DNA from: Ignavibacterium sp.
GTDB lineage: Bacteria; Bacteroidota; Ignavibacteria; Ignavibacteriales; Ignavibacteriaceae
Direction of reading: 5' to 3'
Length of the DNA stretch: 64,000 bases
Assembly: GCA_032027145.1 (NCBI GenBank)
Contig: JAVSMP010000001.1
Coordinates: 2,857,116-2,921,115, forward strand
Shown: piece after piece, positions 1 to 8,869 of the stretch
Numbering within the stretch: the stretch's first letter is position 1
Layout: each line of letters opens with the position of its first letter
The notes under the pieces: generated by a model
Told to the model about the DNA's origin: nothing
The model's database searches: none
The model's input: the letters and a program-made list of their open reading frames with translations, nothing else
Translations under genes and position numbers: made by a program

Positions 1-278
1 TTTGGAATCTTACACAATTCGAGTGCATCCATTATTGCAACTGAAGTATGTGCATAGCCACCTGGATTTATAATTATACCATCAAAGTTTTCGTCTGCTT
101 TTTGTAATGCCTCAACAATTTCCCCTTCTATATTAGATTGAAAAGAAGTAATTGAGAATTCAGGAAATTCTTTTTGCATTAAATCTCTTATTTCTTCAAT
201 TGAAAGATTAGAATAAATATCTGAATTCCTTTTATCTAATACATTTAGATTAGCTCCATTTATCATAAGAATATTCAT
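1..278 (-). CDS. aroQ: 3-dehydroquinate dehydratase, type II (partial)
   Basis: N-terminal 92 residues; the gene runs off the left edge of the window. The family converts 3-dehydroquinate to 3-dehydroshikimate in the cytoplasmic shikimate pathway. Visible are the start MNILMINGANLN, a tyrosine in the flexible-lid segment (DIYSNLS), and the signature NPGGYAHTS containing the catalytic histidine region. The lid segment reads NVLDKR where the family more often has a glycine before the Arg. The ATG overlaps the stop of the upstream 90-aa gene by 4 bp (ATGA), so the two are probably translationally coupled. The fold assignment is firm; the C-terminal third cannot be judged. Confidence 0.93.
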   Translation of the reverse strand, partial: MNILMINGANLNVLDKRNSDIYSNLSIEEIRDLMQKEFPEFSITSFQSNIEGEIVEALQKADENFDGIIINPGGYAHTSVAIMDALELCKIP

Positions 279-547
279 TTATGATCTCCCATCTCTTCAA
301 TCAATTCCCGAAGCTTGGGATTTATATAAATATCATCCACACCTAGTTCTTTTAATGCTGCGGATAATATCATTGCTTTCTTTTGGAGGTTGGCATTTTT
401 ATTAATAACAATTACTTTATCATCATTCAATAAACAATACCCTCCGCTAAAATCCCCTTTTTCAAATCTTACCGTTGCACCTAATTGTGAGGCAACTGAC
501 CTAAGTTCTTGTATAATCTCTTCAAATTCTTTTTCTTTAATCTTCAT
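275..547 (-). CDS. conserved small protein, unknown function
   Basis: 90 aa, no signal peptide or membrane segment. An amphipathic, Glu/Lys-rich N-terminal helix (about 1-25) is followed by a glycine-containing turn (GDFSGGYCLLND) and a short strand (KVIVINK). A helical C-terminal half carries many charged residues. It sits directly upstream of aroQ with a 4-bp overlap, which supports a real gene. I do not recognise a named domain. The strand-turn-strand core followed by helices suggests a small soluble alpha/beta protein; no function can be assigned. Confidence 0.75.
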   Translation of the reverse strand: MKIKEKEFEEIIQELRSVASQLGATVRFEKGDFSGGYCLLNDDKVIVINKNANLQKKAMILSAALKELGVDDIYINPKLRELIEEMGDHK

Positions 548-565
548 AGATAATTCAGTTTTATA

Positions 566-1081
566 TTATTCTTTTTTTACAAGTGGCTTGAAAACAATAA
601 AATAATAAAATGAAATAAATGTAAGAATGGCAACTATAGGGAAACTGCTCAAGTCCTTAATCCTATCTCTTAATAAAGCAATAACCTGATTTGTATCAAA
701 TGATCCGCTAACTAAAAGAACGATTACTTTATAATCAATCAACATTAAATATGCCTCAAATGGAATAACTATAATTGTTGCGATTAAGATAATAAACAAC
801 CATCCATTCAATCTTAATTTAAGCTTAGAAGTTATTATAAATAAAAAGAATGAGATGATGAAGATAATAAATACTGTAAAATGTACTACGATTGACGGAA
901 GCAGTGCAGTTAATACTCCAGAAAGATTATTCTCATTCAAATAACTTCTGATAATTAAATCAGGACCTTCAAATATTTGATAAATAAGAAATTGCCTTGT
1001 TAAATAAGCACCAATCCATATAGATATTGAAGCTAAGGCAATAACTGCAAATACTTTGGATAATGTTGATAGTTCTTTCAT
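566..1081 (-). CDS. hypothetical four-helix membrane protein
   Basis: 171 aa. Hydrophobic segments lie near residues 8-28, 58-85, 94-118 and 145-165, each long enough to span the membrane, with a Lys/Arg-rich connector (SKLKLRLNG) in the middle that should be cytoplasmic. The protein ends in a basic tail (KPLVKKE). It stands 18 bp upstream of the 90-aa gene and downstream of the Yip1-like gene, in the same direction. No recognisable family motif is present, so only 'integral inner-membrane protein' is supported. Confidence 0.65.
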   Translation of the reverse strand: MKELSTLSKVFAVIALASISIWIGAYLTRQFLIYQIFEGPDLIIRSYLNENNLSGVLTALLPSIVVHFTVFIIFIISFFLFIITSKLKLRLNGWLFIILIATIIVIPFEAYLMLIDYKVIVLLVSGSFDTNQVIALLRDRIKDLSSFPIVAILTFISFYYFIVFKPLVKKE

Positions 1082-1160
1082 AATTTTAAAGATGATTTGT
1101 GCTAAGATAATAAAAATGCATTGATATGTTTAGTGCAAAAATTGTTAAAAATTTTTAAGA

Positions 1161-1904
1161 TTAAAGAGTAAAAATAACTTTTGAAGAAATGAACTGGACT
1201 AAAGACCACATTACGAAAACAATAAGTGCAGAAACAAAACAATATACTTTACTGATTCCGGCAAATTGAATGCTGAAATAATATAGTAAGAACGACCAGA
1301 CAACCATTACTATTTCAAAAAATATCAATATGTATGTAATAACAGGTTTTATCTGAAAAGAAAATGGGTTATTTGAAAATAAATCACCTCCCAGAACTAT
1401 CATTTCAACAGGGAAAATCAAAACCAGACTGAATATCAAAGGAATTTGTGAATAAGAATTTAATGCCATTACATCAATTGCTCTGAGCTTAATATTCAAT
1501 TTTTGAAATATTTTTGACTGGATAAAAGAGATAATAAAGATAAAACTAATCGTTATTAAAACGGATAATAAAAACAAAAAAACTAAAGAAGTTGTTACAC
1601 CTTCTTTACCAAGTTCAGGGATTGAAATGAATCTTGCAATAATCAAATTCTTAATAGAAATAAAAACCAATAAAAAGAAAATAAAGTTTTTATGTTCGGC
1701 ATATACAATAGTTCTAAAAGCTTCAAAAGGGCTCTCTATCAACTTCTGAATCGTTACCCATAAATCGATATTAACAATTTTTTCTCTGAGATATGCTTTG
1801 CAGTTTTCGCAAATGCTTTGATAAGGTGTATTATCGTACTGACATTTACTACATTTTGTAAATTCAAATAAAGTTGATCTGGTCTTAAAAGTGGAATCTG
1901 ACAT
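1161..1904 (-). CDS. zinc-ribbon plus Yip1-like membrane protein
   Basis: 247 aa. A CxxC...CxxC zinc ribbon lies near residues 18-36 (CSKCQYD and CENCKAYL). After an amphipathic stretch (about 45-65) come five hydrophobic segments between residue 70 and the C-terminus. A ribbon followed by a Yip1-type membrane domain is a common architecture in Bacteroidota-like genomes; the Yip1 assignment rests on topology and the helix preceding the first segment. The start overlaps the end of the DUF5683 gene by 20 bp, suggesting one operon. Function unknown. Confidence 0.6.
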   Translation of the reverse strand: MSDSTFKTRSTLFEFTKCSKCQYDNTPYQSICENCKAYLREKIVNIDLWVTIQKLIESPFEAFRTIVYAEHKNFIFFLLVFISIKNLIIARFISIPELGKEGVTTSLVFLFLLSVLITISFIFIISFIQSKIFQKLNIKLRAIDVMALNSYSQIPLIFSLVLIFPVEMIVLGGDLFSNNPFSFQIKPVITYILIFFEIVMVVWSFLLYYFSIQFAGISKVYCFVSALIVFVMWSLVQFISSKVIFTL

Positions 1905-2388
1905 TTAGCATTTTGGTATTAGTTAAATAATTTTCATCAACACTAAAATCAAATAAATGAGCATCAACATAAGCATCAACCAGGTTCAGGAAATATGTTA
2001 ACACTATATAAATTGCAAATTGATCCCTTTGATCTCTATAAAAGTCCCTGTAATCATGATCTAATGTCTCATTAGTTTGTATGTATGAATTTCTATAATC
2101 AATGTACTTATTATTATTATCAATCCAGTTATAAACAAACCAGCCCATTATTCCCCAAACAACCGGTGCTTTCCAATATGATTCATTATATATTTGTCCC
2201 CAGCCGGGAATAATAGCACTTCTGACAACAGCACCCCAAGGTGATTTTTGCATCTCAAAGGTTTGATTTTCATTTGTTGTATCAGCAACAATAAGCGTAT
2301 CCTGAAAACCATTTAATTTTGCATTCAGAATCAACAATACAGCAAAACACTTAACTATATTTTTGATCAATGATTTCAAATAGTTCAA
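1885..2388 (-). CDS. DUF5683 domain protein
   Basis: 167 aa. A hydrophobic signal-like N-terminus (about residues 9-27) is followed by a core with SPWGAVVRSAIIPGWGQIYN and a hydrophobic stretch with KAPVVWGIMGW, characteristic of the DUF5683 family of Bacteroidota-type envelope proteins. The family commonly sits next to parAB, as here. The only plausible ATG overlaps the 3' end of parB by 38 bp in another frame. No enzymatic motif is present, and a role in the envelope is only inferred. Confidence 0.8.
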   Translation of the reverse strand: MNYLKSLIKNIVKCFAVLLILNAKLNGFQDTLIVADTTNENQTFEMQKSPWGAVVRSAIIPGWGQIYNESYWKAPVVWGIMGWFVYNWIDNNNKYIDYRNSYIQTNETLDHDYRDFYRDQRDQFAIYIVLTYFLNLVDAYVDAHLFDFSVDENYLTNTKMLNVRFHF

Positions 2389-3298
2389 ACAATCTTTCTA
2401 ATTCATCATTTGAATAAAATTCAATTATTATTTCTCCCCTGCCGTCCTTGTTTTGTTTGCACTGGACTTTTGTACCAAAAACCTTTCTTAATTTATCTTC
2501 AAGATCAATGAGGTTGGAATCTGTAGTTCTGGCGTGTTTGATAGTTATATTTTTTTTATCTGTAACACCAACTTTGATTAGCTTTTTAACCAGTGCTTCA
2601 ACTTTTCTTACAGAAAGGTTTTCCTGCAATATCTTTTCCAGTGCAAAAAGCTGAAGTTCTTCAGAAGGCAGATTGATCAGTGTACGTGCGTGCCCAGCCG
2701 AAATTGATTCATCAATTATACAATTTTGGATCTTTTCAGGTAACTTTAATAACCTAATAGAGTTTGCAACTGTAGTACGATTCTTTCCAATTCGCTCAGC
2801 AATTTGTTCTTGTGTCAAATTACACTCATCCATTAATCTTTTGTAAGCTCTGCTAACTTCAATTGGATTTAAAGTTTCTCTTTGGATATTTTCGATTAAT
2901 GCAAGTGCCAGCATTATCTCATCTGAATCAACCTGAATTATATATGCTGGAATCTCTTTATATCCGATGTCTGAATAAACACGTAAACGTCTTTCACCTG
3001 AGACTAACTGATAACGGTTTCCAGTTATTCTTCTAACTGTAATTGGCTGAATGAGTCCATTTGCAATGATAGATTTTTTTAATTCTTCCAGAGCTTCGGG
3101 AGCAAAATTGGTTCTTGGTTGAAAAGGATTTGGTGAAATTAAATCAACAGCAATTTTTACAAGAACATCTACCATTTTACCGTCATCATCTTTAATGTTT
3201 TTGTAATCAGAACCTTTTTGTTCTTCCGTTTCGGTAAATTTATTCGGATTGATCAGAGCGTCTAATCCTCTGCCTAAACTTGATTTCATTTTATTCAT
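2351..3298 (-). CDS. parB: chromosome partitioning protein ParB
   Basis: 315 aa, normal length for chromosomal ParB. The N-terminus has the SSLGRGLDALI motif typical of Spo0J/ParB. The nuclease-like ParB domain (about 45-140) contains NPFQPRTNF and the CTP-binding GERRLR box; it is followed by ALIENIQRE and a helix-turn-helix (about 160-185, LTQEQIAERIGKNRTTVAN). The C-terminal segment should dimerise. It loads at parS sites and acts with ParA in chromosome segregation. It begins 3 bp after the parA stop. No parS palindrome was recognised nearby. Confidence 0.96.
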   Translation of the reverse strand: MNKMKSSLGRGLDALINPNKFTETEEQKGSDYKNIKDDDGKMVDVLVKIAVDLISPNPFQPRTNFAPEALEELKKSIIANGLIQPITVRRITGNRYQLVSGERRLRVYSDIGYKEIPAYIIQVDSDEIMLALALIENIQRETLNPIEVSRAYKRLMDECNLTQEQIAERIGKNRTTVANSIRLLKLPEKIQNCIIDESISAGHARTLINLPSEELQLFALEKILQENLSVRKVEALVKKLIKVGVTDKKNITIKHARTTDSNLIDLEDKLRKVFGTKVQCKQNKDGRGEIIIEFYSNDELERLFELFEIIDQKYS

Positions 3299-3301
3299 TT
3301 T

Positions 3302-4075
3302 TTAGTTCTTACTCAATTCTGAATTTTTTTCCAGTAATTCTGATGCAAGTGCCATATAATTCTGAGCACCACTGGAAATAGCATCGTATAAAATAATTGG
3401 TTTTCCATAACTCGGTGCTTCGGATATCCTAACATTTCTGTTGATTACAGTATTAAATACTTTGTCTCCAAAATATTTTCTAACTTCTTCAGCTACCTGA
3501 TGAGATAGTCTTAATCTGGTATCAAACATAGTCAGTAAAACACCTTCAATTGCAAGATCTTTATTAAAATGTTTTTTGACAATATTAATTGTATTAAGTA
3601 ATTGTCCAAGTCCTTCGAGAGCAAAATATTCACATTGAACCGGTATAAGAACGGAATCTGCTGCAGTTAATGCATTAAGAGTAAGCAATCCAAGTGAAGG
3701 CGGACAATCAATCAGAATATAATCATAATCGGAACTAATCTTGTTTAATGCACTCTTTAAAAGAGTTTCACGGTTTTCAATATCAACCATCTCTATTTCG
3801 GCACCAACTAGATTAATATTTGAAGGAAGCATATCTAAAAAAGGCATAAATGTATTTATTATAACTTCTTTAATATCTTTTGTTCCTACAAGAACTTCGT
3901 ATACAGACGGGCTATGATTGGTAACACTTAATCCTGATGAGGAATTTGCCTGTGGATCAATATCAACTAATAATGTTCTCTTTTCTGCTGCAGCAAGTAA
4001 TGCTGACAAATTAATAGTTGTAGTTGTTTTACCAACACCGCCTTTTTGGTTAGCGATAGAAATAATTTTAGCCAT
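3302..4075 (-). CDS. parA: chromosome partitioning ATPase ParA (Soj)
   Basis: 257 aa. The deviant Walker A motif KGGVGKTTT lies at the N-terminus after the strand AKIISIANQ. The Walker A' aspartate is in LLVDIDPQ and the Walker B-like segment is YILIDCPPSLG. Length and absence of an N-terminal HTH match chromosomal Soj/ParA rather than plasmid ParA. It binds DNA non-specifically as an ATP-bound dimer and is stimulated by ParB. It is first in the parA-parB-DUF5683 group. Confidence 0.96.
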   Translation of the reverse strand: MAKIISIANQKGGVGKTTTTINLSALLAAAEKRTLLVDIDPQANSSSGLSVTNHSPSVYEVLVGTKDIKEVIINTFMPFLDMLPSNINLVGAEIEMVDIENRETLLKSALNKISSDYDYILIDCPPSLGLLTLNALTAADSVLIPVQCEYFALEGLGQLLNTINIVKKHFNKDLAIEGVLLTMFDTRLRLSHQVAEEVRKYFGDKVFNTVINRNVRISEAPSYGKPIILYDAISSGAQNYMALASELLEKNSELSKN

Positions 4076-4135
4076 TTAATCTAGATCACAAAAAATTGAG
4101 TTTAAAGATAACTGATTATCAACTTTATATAAAAT

Positions 4136-4813
4136 TTATAAAACAATCTCATCACCAAATTGCATAACAATACATTTCTTTGATTTTGCTTCAACAAGCT
4201 GTTTAAACTTTAGCGGATCAGAGGCAATAACCGGAAAAGTATTATAATGCATTGGTATTGCTGCTTTTGGATTTGTTAATTCAACAGCTTTTACAGCATC
4301 ATCAATGCCCATCGTAAAATTATCACCTATTGGTAAAAGCATATAATCAACCGGAGTCATCTCTCCAATTAATTTCATATCATAAAACAAACCTGTATCA
4401 CCTGTATGATAGATTGTTTTTCCACCTATTGTTAAGAGAACACCTGAAGCTTCACCGCCATATTGATTATCCGGTGTAAGTGAACCATGATGAGCTATAG
4501 TAAATTTTACTCTGCCAAATTCAAAATTATGTGATCCACCGATATGCATATTATGAGCCTTAAGTCCTTTTGATTTAACCCATTCAGCAAGTTCATTTAC
4601 ACAAATGAATAGTGAATTACATCGCTTGCCGATTTTTAATCCATCTCCAACATGATCACCATGCCCATGAGTTAAAACAATAAATTCTGCATCCACTTCC
4701 GAAGACTTCGTTTTGCTTACCGGATTATCATCCAGGTAAGGGTCTATTAGAATCCTTATATCAGAATCGGTAGTAATTTGAAATGCAGAATGACCAAAAT
4801 ATTTAAGTTTCAT
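4136..4813 (-). CDS. UPF0173-type metal-dependent hydrolase
   Basis: 225 aa, a complete metallo-beta-lactamase fold. The metal site is HGHGDHVGD, with further ligands expected at AHHGS, HTGDTG and MHYNTF. The N-terminus MKLKYFGHSAFQI and overall length match the UPF0173/YtkL-like family of zinc-dependent hydrolases, whose physiological substrate is not settled. It lies between parA and a glycosyltransferase in the same orientation, with no obvious functional link. Confidence 0.88.
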   Translation of the reverse strand: MKLKYFGHSAFQITTDSDIRILIDPYLDDNPVSKTKSSEVDAEFIVLTHGHGDHVGDGLKIGKRCNSLFICVNELAEWVKSKGLKAHNMHIGGSHNFEFGRVKFTIAHHGSLTPDNQYGGEASGVLLTIGGKTIYHTGDTGLFYDMKLIGEMTPVDYMLLPIGDNFTMGIDDAVKAVELTNPKAAIPMHYNTFPVIASDPLKFKQLVEAKSKKCIVMQFGDEIVL

Positions 4814-4830
4814 ATTCTCATCTCCTTTTT

Positions 4831-5511
4831 TTAATTACTAAAATTCTTTAAATAAACTTTAATAAAACCACTGATAGCGTTAAGATTATTTATTTTACTA
4901 GTTTCATCACCATATATAGTTGGGATATCTACAAAACATATTGAAAACTTTTCTTTTGCTGCTAATAGTATCACTTCACTTTCAGCTTCATATCCACTAA
5001 AACTGGTTTTAATTTTTTTTAACACGTTTGTTTTATAAGCTCTATAACCGCATTGACTATCTAAAATAATTTTACCGGTTCTTAAAGAAAGTAAAAATGA
5101 TGTAATTTTATTGCTGATAATCCTTTGAATTGGCATACTTCTCAGATTCTTAAGTCGATTGCCAATCACAATATCATATTTCTTTATGCCCTCTATAAAA
5201 GCAGGAATAAAATCAGGATCATGCTGATTATCACCATCAAGAGTTATAACAATCTTATATTCATATTTTACTGCTTCATTAAATCCTGCCTGCAATGCAT
5301 AACCTTTGCCATAATTTCTATCTAACGAAATTATGTTGACATTTTCAATATCTGAAATATCAAAAGCAGAGCCATCGTTTGATCCATCATCAACAGCAAA
5401 TATTTTATCAACATATTTTAATGTTTTGTTTATTACTGATTTTAAGTATTTTTTTTCATTAAAAAATGGAATAACAGCGCAACAATTATTTCCTTGATTT
5501 AAGCTGCTCAA
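4831..5511 (-). CDS. family 2 glycosyltransferase, DPM1/polyprenyl-phosphate type
   Basis: 226 aa, soluble GT-A fold. The nucleotide-sugar site is VIPFFNEKKY; the first acidic motif is FAVDDGSNDGS and the metal-binding DxD motif is LDGDNQHDP. Later come the family-typical CGYRAYK and FSGYEAESE segments. There is no C-terminal membrane region, so it resembles DPM1/polyprenol-phosphate transferases acting at the inner membrane rather than a polymer synthase. The start overlaps the cdaA end by 26 bp. Donor and acceptor cannot be read from the sequence. Confidence 0.82.
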   Translation of the reverse strand: MSSLNQGNNCCAVIPFFNEKKYLKSVINKTLKYVDKIFAVDDGSNDGSAFDISDIENVNIISLDRNYGKGYALQAGFNEAVKYEYKIVITLDGDNQHDPDFIPAFIEGIKKYDIVIGNRLKNLRSMPIQRIISNKITSFLLSLRTGKIILDSQCGYRAYKTNVLKKIKTSFSGYEAESEVILLAAKEKFSICFVDIPTIYGDETSKINNLNAISGFIKVYLKNFSN

Positions 5512-6307
5512 TAAAACCTTTCCAACCTTTTTTCTCTGGTCCTTTCAAAGCTAAATTTATTCTTCTCTTTAATGTCTCCTTTGATAAGCCTTTTGTCAAT
5601 TCACCATTTTCTGCAATAGAAATACTACCGGTTTCCTCTGATACAATTACACTTAATACATCAGCCTGTTCGGAGATACCAAGACCAGCTCTGTGCCTCA
5701 TACCAAGAGATTCTCCCTTAACAGATGTTTGCTGTGAAAGCGGTAGAGTACATCGGGCAGCTTCAACAAAATTTTTATTAATAATTACAGCACCATCGTG
5801 CAAAGGAGACCGCGGAAAGAAAATCGAAGTTAGTAATGGTACACTTATTCTTGCGTTTAATAATTCTCCTGTTTCAGCAAAACCTCTGATACCGGAAGAT
5901 TTAATCAATACCATCAATGCACCGTGCTGATGCTGCGAAAGTTGAAATGCGGCATCCACAATAACATCAGCTATTTCATAAGATTCAGATTTGGCAAATA
6001 CCTTAAAAAACGGATTTCTCGCCAGAAGTACCAGTAATCGCCGTATCTCCGGTTGAAATAAAATAACAAATGCTATTACCCAGATATCTGTTATTAATCT
6101 TAGAAGCCAGGTAACAGCTCTAAAATTAAGAACCTGAGCTACAAAAGAAACCAAAATAATAATTAGTAAACCAACAAATATCTGTGCGGCTACTGTTCCG
6201 CGTAGTGTAATATATAATCTAAAAAAAATGAATGATACTATTGCAATATCAATTACATCTGAAAGAGTAATTGTTAAGAAACCTATCTTAAATAAATCTA
6301 ACATCAA
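5486..6307 (-). CDS. cdaA: diadenylate cyclase CdaA/DacA
   Basis: 273 aa. Three N-terminal transmembrane helices (about 15-90) precede a DAC domain (about 100-260). The catalytic motifs are SPLHDGAVII (DGA) and GMRHRAGLGIS (RHR). The enzyme condenses two ATP into the second messenger c-di-AMP at the inner membrane. Unlike Firmicutes there is no cdaR/ybbR neighbour in view; folP lies 3 bp upstream, a linkage also common in Bacteroidota. The C-terminus is basic (KKGWKGFIEQLKSRK) and overlaps the glycosyltransferase start. Confidence 0.95.
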   Translation of the reverse strand: MMLDLFKIGFLTITLSDVIDIAIVSFIFFRLYITLRGTVAAQIFVGLLIIILVSFVAQVLNFRAVTWLLRLITDIWVIAFVILFQPEIRRLLVLLARNPFFKVFAKSESYEIADVIVDAAFQLSQHQHGALMVLIKSSGIRGFAETGELLNARISVPLLTSIFFPRSPLHDGAVIINKNFVEAARCTLPLSQQTSVKGESLGMRHRAGLGISEQADVLSVIVSEETGSISIAENGELTKGLSKETLKRRINLALKGPEKKGWKGFIEQLKSRK

Positions 6308-6310
6308 ACC

Positions 6311-7144
6311 TTAAATAATATTATTTGCTAATTTAACTAATTGACTGCAATATTCTACATTGTGTGTACGGATTATTCTTGCAGATTTCATAACAGCCAG
6401 ACTCTCCATTATTACAGTAGCGACTTCAACATTATTGATATCCAGTTCTAATGTTTTTCTTAAAAAAAATTTTCTTGAAACTCCAATCATTATAGGAAAT
6501 CCAAGCGACTCAAACTCTGGAAGTTGTTTAATAATTTGAAAATTATCTATAATTCGTTTGCCAAATCCAATACCGGGATCAATAATAATTTTAGACAAAC
6601 CAGCTGATTCAGCTTTCTTTATCTGATTGCTTAAATACTCTTTTATCTCTTTAATAACATCTTCATAAAATGGATTATCCTGCATTGTTTTAGGATTACC
6701 TTTTATATGCATTATCACAATTGTTGGATCATAATCTTTTATGGCATTTAACATATTTTCATCAAAAGTAAAACCACTTATATCATTAACTATTTCGGCT
6801 CCATTATCTAATGCTATGGAAGCAACCTGAGATTTCGTAGTATCTATCGAAATAATAATTTCTTTCCTTATTTTTTTTAATTCTTTAATAACCGGAATAG
6901 TTCTTTTTATTTCATCCTGAACAGAAACAGGTTCTGAACCAGGTCTGGTTGATTCACCGCCAATATCAATAAACGTTGCTCCTTGATCAATTAGTTTAAG
7001 TGCGTGGTCAACAGCAGTTTTTGTAGAAAAGTATTTACCACCGTCAGAGAAAGAGTCAGGGGTAACATTAACAATACCCATTATGGAAGGTAAACTAAAA
7101 TCTACTTCAGAAGAAGAAAATTTATATTTAGATGTGTTTAACAT
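6311..7144 (-). CDS. folP: dihydropteroate synthase
   Basis: 277 aa TIM barrel. The family blocks are MGIVNVTPDSFSDGG, the pterin-binding loop GGESTRPGS, the central NDISG, the loop NPKTMQDNP, DPGIGFGK, and GVSRKFF plus RTHNV at the C-terminus. It joins 6-hydroxymethyl-dihydropterin diphosphate to p-aminobenzoate in cytoplasmic folate synthesis. It is 3 bp upstream of cdaA, so the two are probably one transcript. No missing catalytic residue is seen. Confidence 0.96.
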   Translation of the reverse strand: MLNTSKYKFSSSEVDFSLPSIMGIVNVTPDSFSDGGKYFSTKTAVDHALKLIDQGATFIDIGGESTRPGSEPVSVQDEIKRTIPVIKELKKIRKEIIISIDTTKSQVASIALDNGAEIVNDISGFTFDENMLNAIKDYDPTIVIMHIKGNPKTMQDNPFYEDVIKEIKEYLSNQIKKAESAGLSKIIIDPGIGFGKRIIDNFQIIKQLPEFESLGFPIMIGVSRKFFLRKTLELDINNVEVATVIMESLAVMKSARIIRTHNVEYCSQLVKLANNII

Positions 7145-7198
7145 TTTTTTGTTAAGAGTTGAAAAAGAAAACAGAGTGTTTTATTCAATTACTAAATC

Positions 7199-7852
7199 TC
7201 AAGTAATCAATTTCTTTAGTTCTGCTGCTGCTACTGAAACATCTTTAGCTTTAAATATGGAAGACCCAGCGACAAAAACATCACAACCGGCATTTTTAAT
7301 TTTTGTAATATTATGTTTATTAACACCACCATCAACTTCAATTAAGAAATCAGCTTTAAGATCTGCTCTTAATTTAACAGCTTCAGATATTCTACGCTCT
7401 GAATTTGAGATAAAACTCTGACCGCCAAAACCCGGATTAACTGTCATAATTAATAATAGGTCAATATATTCAGCAATATCTTTTACAATTGAAACCGGTG
7501 TTGATGGATTTATTACAACTCCTGCTTTAGCACCAAGTTCTTTTATTTTACTTATTGTTCTGTTAAGATGAATAACCTCTTCATAGTGAACAGAAATAAT
7601 ATCTGCACCGGCATTTTTAAAATCTTCAAGAAAATTATCCGGATTTTTTATCATTAAGTGAACATCAAGCGGTAAATCAGTTGATCTTCTTGCAGCTTCA
7701 ACCAATACTGGTCCAAAAGTTATATTAGGAACAAAATGTCCATCCATTATATCACAATGAATCCAGTCAGCACCATTTTTTTCGACTAACTTAATCTGTT
7801 GAGATAGATTTGAAATATCAGCAGATAAAATTGATGGAGCAAGTAATTTCAT
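7199..7852 (-). CDS. rpe: ribulose-phosphate 3-epimerase
   Basis: 217 aa. Starts LLAPSILSADISNL. Metal and catalytic residues lie in HCDIMDGHFVPNITFG, DVHLMI, VNPGFGGQSF and EVDGGVN, followed by the phosphate-binding AGSSIF. The enzyme interconverts ribulose-5-phosphate and xylulose-5-phosphate in the pentose phosphate pathway. The stop codon of the PASTA gene abuts the rpe ATG directly, implying co-transcription. Confidence 0.97.
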   Translation of the reverse strand: MKLLAPSILSADISNLSQQIKLVEKNGADWIHCDIMDGHFVPNITFGPVLVEAARRSTDLPLDVHLMIKNPDNFLEDFKNAGADIISVHYEEVIHLNRTISKIKELGAKAGVVINPSTPVSIVKDIAEYIDLLLIMTVNPGFGGQSFISNSERRISEAVKLRADLKADFLIEVDGGVNKHNITKIKNAGCDVFVAGSSIFKAKDVSVAAAELKKLIT

Positions 7853-8620
7853 TTAGTTTTCCTCCGGAACTTCTTTTCTCTCATCCACAGATCCTTCCTT
7901 TGTGATAAACAAATCCACACTGTTGCTGGAGTTCAATCTATTACCCGGAGCAGGATATTGATCTAACACTGTATTTGGGAGCAGTGTGCTGGAAATCTGA
8001 AAATTAATTTTACCCACACTTAAGGAACTATCACTTAAAATTCTTCTGGCTTCGGTTAAAGATTTACCAATTAAGTCAGGCACAACAATATCACCGCCAC
8101 CCTTACCAATGCTGACAGTAACTCCAACACTCTGCCCTTTTCTTAATCTTGTTCCTTCTGCAAATTGCTGGTCAAAGATCATATCTTTAGGTTGAATAGA
8201 TGCTGCTTCGTCAATCTTCCCGATTTTTAGCCCTACTCTTGCTAAAGCTAATCTGGCATCCGTAATATTTTTTCCTATCAACGATGGAACTGTAATAACC
8301 TGATCACCACCGCTAATAAACAAATATATTTTTCTGCCTTCCTTTACAATCTTATCTGCCTCTGGTTTTTGAAGAAATATTCTTCCCACTGGTAAGGAAA
8401 CGCCGTAAGATGTATCTGAAATTACAGGTTCAAATCCTCCGTCTTCCAGTGTTTTAAACGCTTCAATTTCAGACATACCAATTACATTTGGAACGCTTAC
8501 TTCAGGTTCATTAACATAAAGTGGAATCAGTACGAAATCCAGAATAAGAATTATAAGTATTAAAATCCCAAATACAATTAAAGATTTCTTTACAAAAGTG
8601 TTTTCAAGTAGTTTTTTCAT
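7853..8620 (-). CDS. membrane-anchored PASTA-repeat protein
   Basis: 255 aa. A short cytoplasmic basic stretch is followed by one transmembrane helix (about 14-34). Three PASTA domains follow (about 40-105, 108-175, 176-245), each starting with a VP-x-(L/V)-I/IG-type motif (VPNVIGMS, VPSLIGKN, VPDLIGKS). PASTA domains bind peptidoglycan fragments or beta-lactams in kinases and PBPs, but no kinase or transpeptidase domain is attached here. A periplasmic peptidoglycan-sensing or scaffolding role is inference. It is co-oriented with rpe with zero spacing. Confidence 0.85.
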   Translation of the reverse strand: MKKLLENTFVKKSLIVFGILILIILILDFVLIPLYVNEPEVSVPNVIGMSEIEAFKTLEDGGFEPVISDTSYGVSLPVGRIFLQKPEADKIVKEGRKIYLFISGGDQVITVPSLIGKNITDARLALARVGLKIGKIDEAASIQPKDMIFDQQFAEGTRLRKGQSVGVTVSIGKGGGDIVVPDLIGKSLTEARRILSDSSLSVGKINFQISSTLLPNTVLDQYPAPGNRLNSSNSVDLFITKEGSVDERKEVPEEN

Positions 8621-8724
8621 TTATTTAATTTTATCTGTGTTGTAAATTATTAAAAAGTTACGCATTTAATCAACTAATCAGGCTTATGAAAAAATATTTA
8701 ATAATAAAATAGTGGAGAATGCTT

Positions 8725-8744
8725 TCCTGAGCGGTGTCGAAGGA
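8725..8744. repeat. REP-like 20-mer
   Basis: The intergenic 20-mer TCCTGAGCGGTGTCGAAGGA resembles the CTGAGCG(G/A)xGTCGAAGG type of short dispersed sequence found in many bacterial intergenic regions. Only one copy was noticed in this window, so classification as a repeat depends on similarity to that known type. It lies in the 249-bp gap between the divergent PASTA and NFACT genes. An imperfect hairpin (about 8750-8778, TCAGAATCAAA pairing with TTTGAATCTGA) follows it. Confidence 0.35.
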
Positions 8745-8869
8745 TTTCAATTCAGAATCAAATTATTTTGAATCTGATATAAGTCCGGAATATATTAACA
8801 ACAATTTTTCAGATATCTCTAATCATTAAAATGATAATTGTTAAATTTGTTTGACTTAAAAGATTATAT

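Noticed and set aside
2351..4075. Replication origin near parAB
   Set aside because: No cluster of DnaA-box-like sequences, dnaA, or other origin genes was seen, and parS palindromes were not recognised.
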